DNA from: Centropus unirufus
Taxonomy: Eukaryota > Chordata > Aves > Cuculiformes > Centropidae
DNA: 64,000 nucleotides
Reading direction: 5' to 3'
NCBI GenBank assembly: GCA_013397695.1
Contig: VYZI01000261.1
Location: 785,657 to 849,656, forward strand
Shown piece after piece: positions 60,554 to 64,000 of the stretch (position 1 is its first letter; every line of letters begins with the position of its first letter). A model generated the notes under the pieces. The model was not told the DNA's origin. It was given only the letters and a program-made list of their open reading frames with translations, and ran no database searches. Position numbers and translations under genes: made by a program.

Positions 60554-63500
60554 TATTTGAATTCAAAATATTAACAATAAAATATTCCAGAAAAAGTATT
60601 ACTCACATGGGGATATCAAAGCCAATTTCCTTTTTCTCTCTTGCCCTACAATATGTCTGTTTGTTCATTCTCTTCCAAATTTTTGTGTACACTTGAATAG
60701 AAATGATTATACTTAAAAATTATTAGAATTTTACAAGGAATTTCTTTTTCTTTTTTCTTTTTGTATCTGACATGCTGTCACAGGAACTCTTCATCTGGTA
60801 TATCACTCAGTTCCTGAGGCAAAGAACATCTGCCAGGTTTTATTTGGCAAGTGGAAGTGGGGAGCTCAGAGAGCAGTATGGATCCCCAGAAGAAACTTCC
60901 TCTCACCACATTGCATAGAAAAGGGACAGGTTTCCAAATGAGTCAGATCAACACATTTGAACCTCTAGTTCAGATCTTTAGCTGAAGGATACATGTAATC
61001 AGGATGTCTAAATTGCCATCACAGAGATTAATCAGTGACACAGACAAGATAACACAGTTTTAGTGAACACGAGTTCCTCCGCCTGATTTAGCTGTAACAA
61101 CATAAATAAATTATAACTAGTTTATTTGGACAAATATGTTTGTTGACAAACATTTTCAAGAGTGAATTATTCCATACCCTATTGATATTAGTAAAACTGC
61201 AAGTAGTATCTCTTGAATTTATTTAATCCTCATTATTATTTGTTTTGAGACAAAAGACAAAGATAAAATGAGGAAACAACAAAAAAACACCCAACAAAAA
61301 ACCAGAAAGACAAGAAGATAAAGTTGAATTCAGTATTCTAGCCCCTAATTGCAATTCTACTATGACAGACCTTTTAAATTACTTCCCCGACTAAACTTTT
61401 TCCAGATTTTGAGAGTTACATCCACACAGGTGGCAAGGATCACTTCAACTTTGTCAAAGCTGTATGCCACTATACTAATAAGGATCCAGAAACTAGGTCT
61501 TCATTTTGAAAATCTTTGAGGGATTAAGTAGTTCAGGAATATTTTGATAATGTCTGAAACTTACTCTGAAAGGACAGATTGCATAAAAAAATGTGTCATC
61601 TGCTCTCTTTTCCAATTTTTATTCTCTATGAATGCAGCCAAATCACCCACATATTTTCCTGACACCTGAATGGTTACTACACTCTGTTTTATTTCCGGCC
61701 CCATCTGAAAAGCATTCAGATTTAAAATTCCCCATTGCCAGGAATATATCCTAACCACTGGCTTTTAAGTTTCCAAAGAAAGTCTATACTTCAGCCCTTC
61801 AGCTGCAGCTGTGTTATTCTGCAGAACTTAGATTGTACATGGTGGCAAAAAGACAGAAATAAAGAAAAGTTTTTTGTTGCTAAGAGATTAAAAAAGTCAT
61901 TTGAGTATGGAAAGTCTGAAGGTTTAATCCATGCACATAAAATTCACTTTAACCTGGTCCTTTTTTCTGTTTTCCTCATGTAAAATCTTCATTCATTTCT
62001 AAAGTAACAAAGATTAGACATATCTGTCAATTTTAACTTTTGTTGTTACATGAAACAAAGCATAATTTAATGAATAATATCATATTATAATAATATCCCT
62101 TTACTCAAAACGTAAGAGAGAAAATACCTGTTCCCTCTTGGAAAAAAAAAAGACAGAATTATCTTAGATTTTTTTATTATGCCCTCTGTTGCACCGTAAG
62201 CACATGTGACTAAAGAGCTGATGAACTTATAGACAACTTTGAAACAGTTCTACAATGAGTGCTGCTTCTTGCATTGCAGGAGAAAAGAGGATATGGGAGG
62301 GAAGAAAGGGTACTATGCAATTTCAAGGAAAACCTGGGAAGTGATGGTGTTATAATGCTAATCAGAAAATAAAGGACAGAAACTCTTAGGAAAAAAACCA
62401 GATCTGATGTATTTAGGTCATCTACCAAATAATTTTCTATATTCTATTAAGTGAATTAATAGTATAAACTAGAGAAGTTGTTTGCAGAACAGGCGATGTT
62501 ATTTCTTCTGCTTGGAAATGGAGCCAAGTGGGTAGAGAGTCAAGGTATGCTTTACTCAATGTCTAATTCAATTTTTCCCTTACAACAACGTCAATTAAAC
62601 AACACGGTAATAAAGCCCTGTTCTTCATTAGATCTCACAGCAGACTACAGACTGGTAGCAAAAATATGCTTTGGGAAGGAATGATATTATTTTGAATCTC
62701 TGAAATGAAAGGAATAAAATGTTGATCTGCTTCACCTGAATATAGTGCTCTAAGTACCTATCTATTGCACGTTTAATGTGGTCTTTGCTATATGGATTAC
62801 AAGACTGTAGTTTTGATGTGAAGGCACTTAGATGAGACACAAAGGGAATGACTCAGTCAGAGTCTCTAAATTTAGGTGTCTGAAAAGGCACTGAGTATAT
62901 CTAAACTCCATTTGAGTATGTAGAAATAATGTCAGTACAGTGAAGGCTGAAAATCCATTCATATATTGAGCTAATGTGGACTTAGTACTGTTGTCTGAAG
63001 ATAGGTAACCGGTGGCATTTAATGCGTCCTCAGAAAGCTACATCTGCACAGGACTCACTGATTCAACATAGGAAATTCAAGAGACCCGCATCCTTCTGGA
63101 TAAGACTTTGGAGGACAGATAAGATGCATTGGGCATCTAAAATGGCATTAAACACATTTATGATATGAATTGTGTCATATATGTCTACTTTTGGGTGATT
63201 TGAATAGCTGAGTAAGCTCTATTGATTGTCCTAAGTAGTACTATAGTAGCCTGTGCAGATATTGACAGGTAGATCAGCCATTCTGCTTCTTCTAGATCCT
63301 AATAGAACCTTATAAGACACCATACGTATCCTGGCTGCTCCCCAGCTGCTATTGCAAAAGGACATAATTCTTTCATATGTGTTCAACATTAACTTCCAGC
63401 TCAATGTAAATGTCTTAAATACTAAAGGTACCATTATTAACACTTGAATGCTACATTTAGACAATTGAACTGAGAATTCACACTGAAACTGAGTCACCTT

Positions 63501-64000
63501 TTGTTACAGGAGCTTGAGTGGGCTAAGAACAGAAAATCCTAGATTTCTCTTAAAAACAGAATGTTCTGCAAGAACCTTGAAATCAAAGTACGAAGAAAGA
63601 AACAAACAAGCAATGAAATAACTCAAGCATTAGATGAGGATTAAAACAATTTTAAGGGTTGTACAATCTTACAAAAAGTACAGTTTTAAGGATAATAATT
63701 TTATACTTGACTGTCTAATTCTTTAATTGCAAATTCTCTGAAGAAGGGTGTTATTATGACTGAATATTAGCTCACATAGTGTTGCTTTCAGATGAAGGCT
63801 CTGGGTTTTGTCATAATAGAAGCAAAGAATAACAATAAACAAACCTGAAAACTCCTGGAGAAATACCCCACTGCCAAGTAATTAACTTGGATACATATAT
63901 AATCCACCTGGTTCAAATACCAAAAACTGATATTTTCACATTTAAAAAATATTGTACTGGTTGTGCTAAAAAATTCCCAAATTTGAGGTTATTCGCAGAG
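60554..64000. other. AT-rich non-coding sequence (about 3.4 kb)
   Basis: No gene, RNA gene or transposon is recognised. Only short chance frames and A/T homopolymers are seen. Confidence 0.6.

Noticed and set aside
60268..60696. 142-codon frame spanning the N gap
   Set aside because: Its length depends on unknown bases, so it cannot be evaluated.

Overview
This window reads as vertebrate nuclear DNA, most likely from a bird, and it is essentially all non-coding. It is AT-rich (by eye a little under two-thirds A+T), has no compact gene arrangement, and carries short microsatellites and two runs of N (17586-17619 and 60443-60553), so it comes from a draft assembly. The lineage call rests on the interspersed repeats. 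There are three clear 5'-truncated CR1 LINE copies, whose 3' ends include the (ATTCTATG)-type tail and the C-terminal reading frame of CR1 ORF2. There are also LTR fragments that I recognise from memory as families abundant in bird genomes. No database search was possible.

Layout. 1-18700 is AT-rich unique-looking sequence with one strong polypurine tract (3005-3138), small simple repeats, a GC-richer patch (6590-7060), and two weak coding-like candidates: an exon-like segment on the minus strand near 4.5 kb and a 102-codon frame on the plus strand at 8943-9251. 18755-19035 is the 3' part of an LTR. 24360-24483 is a compound CA/A/CAAAC/AAAC microsatellite. 26965-27240 is a fragment from the middle of the same LTR family. 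27241-37270 is about 10 kb of AT-rich sequence with no recognised repeat except short simple ones. 37275-37708 is a minus-strand LTR of a second family, with its promoter region still recognisable. 40600-41637 is the densest repeat cluster: a possible ancient CR1/L3 remnant, a possible 5' LTR piece, then a plus-strand CR1. 46395-46600 and 51827-52722 are two more CR1 copies (plus and minus). 58690-59530 is the longest LTR copy. The rest is AT-rich sequence in which I see nothing specific.

No protein-coding gene, tRNA, rRNA, CRISPR array or prokaryote-like operon could be supported. The simplest interpretation is a long intron or gene desert. The open frames longer than 60 codons look like chance runs or shadows of repeats. 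I found no convincing new biological system; the items in the findings list are mostly of modest interest and are graded that way.
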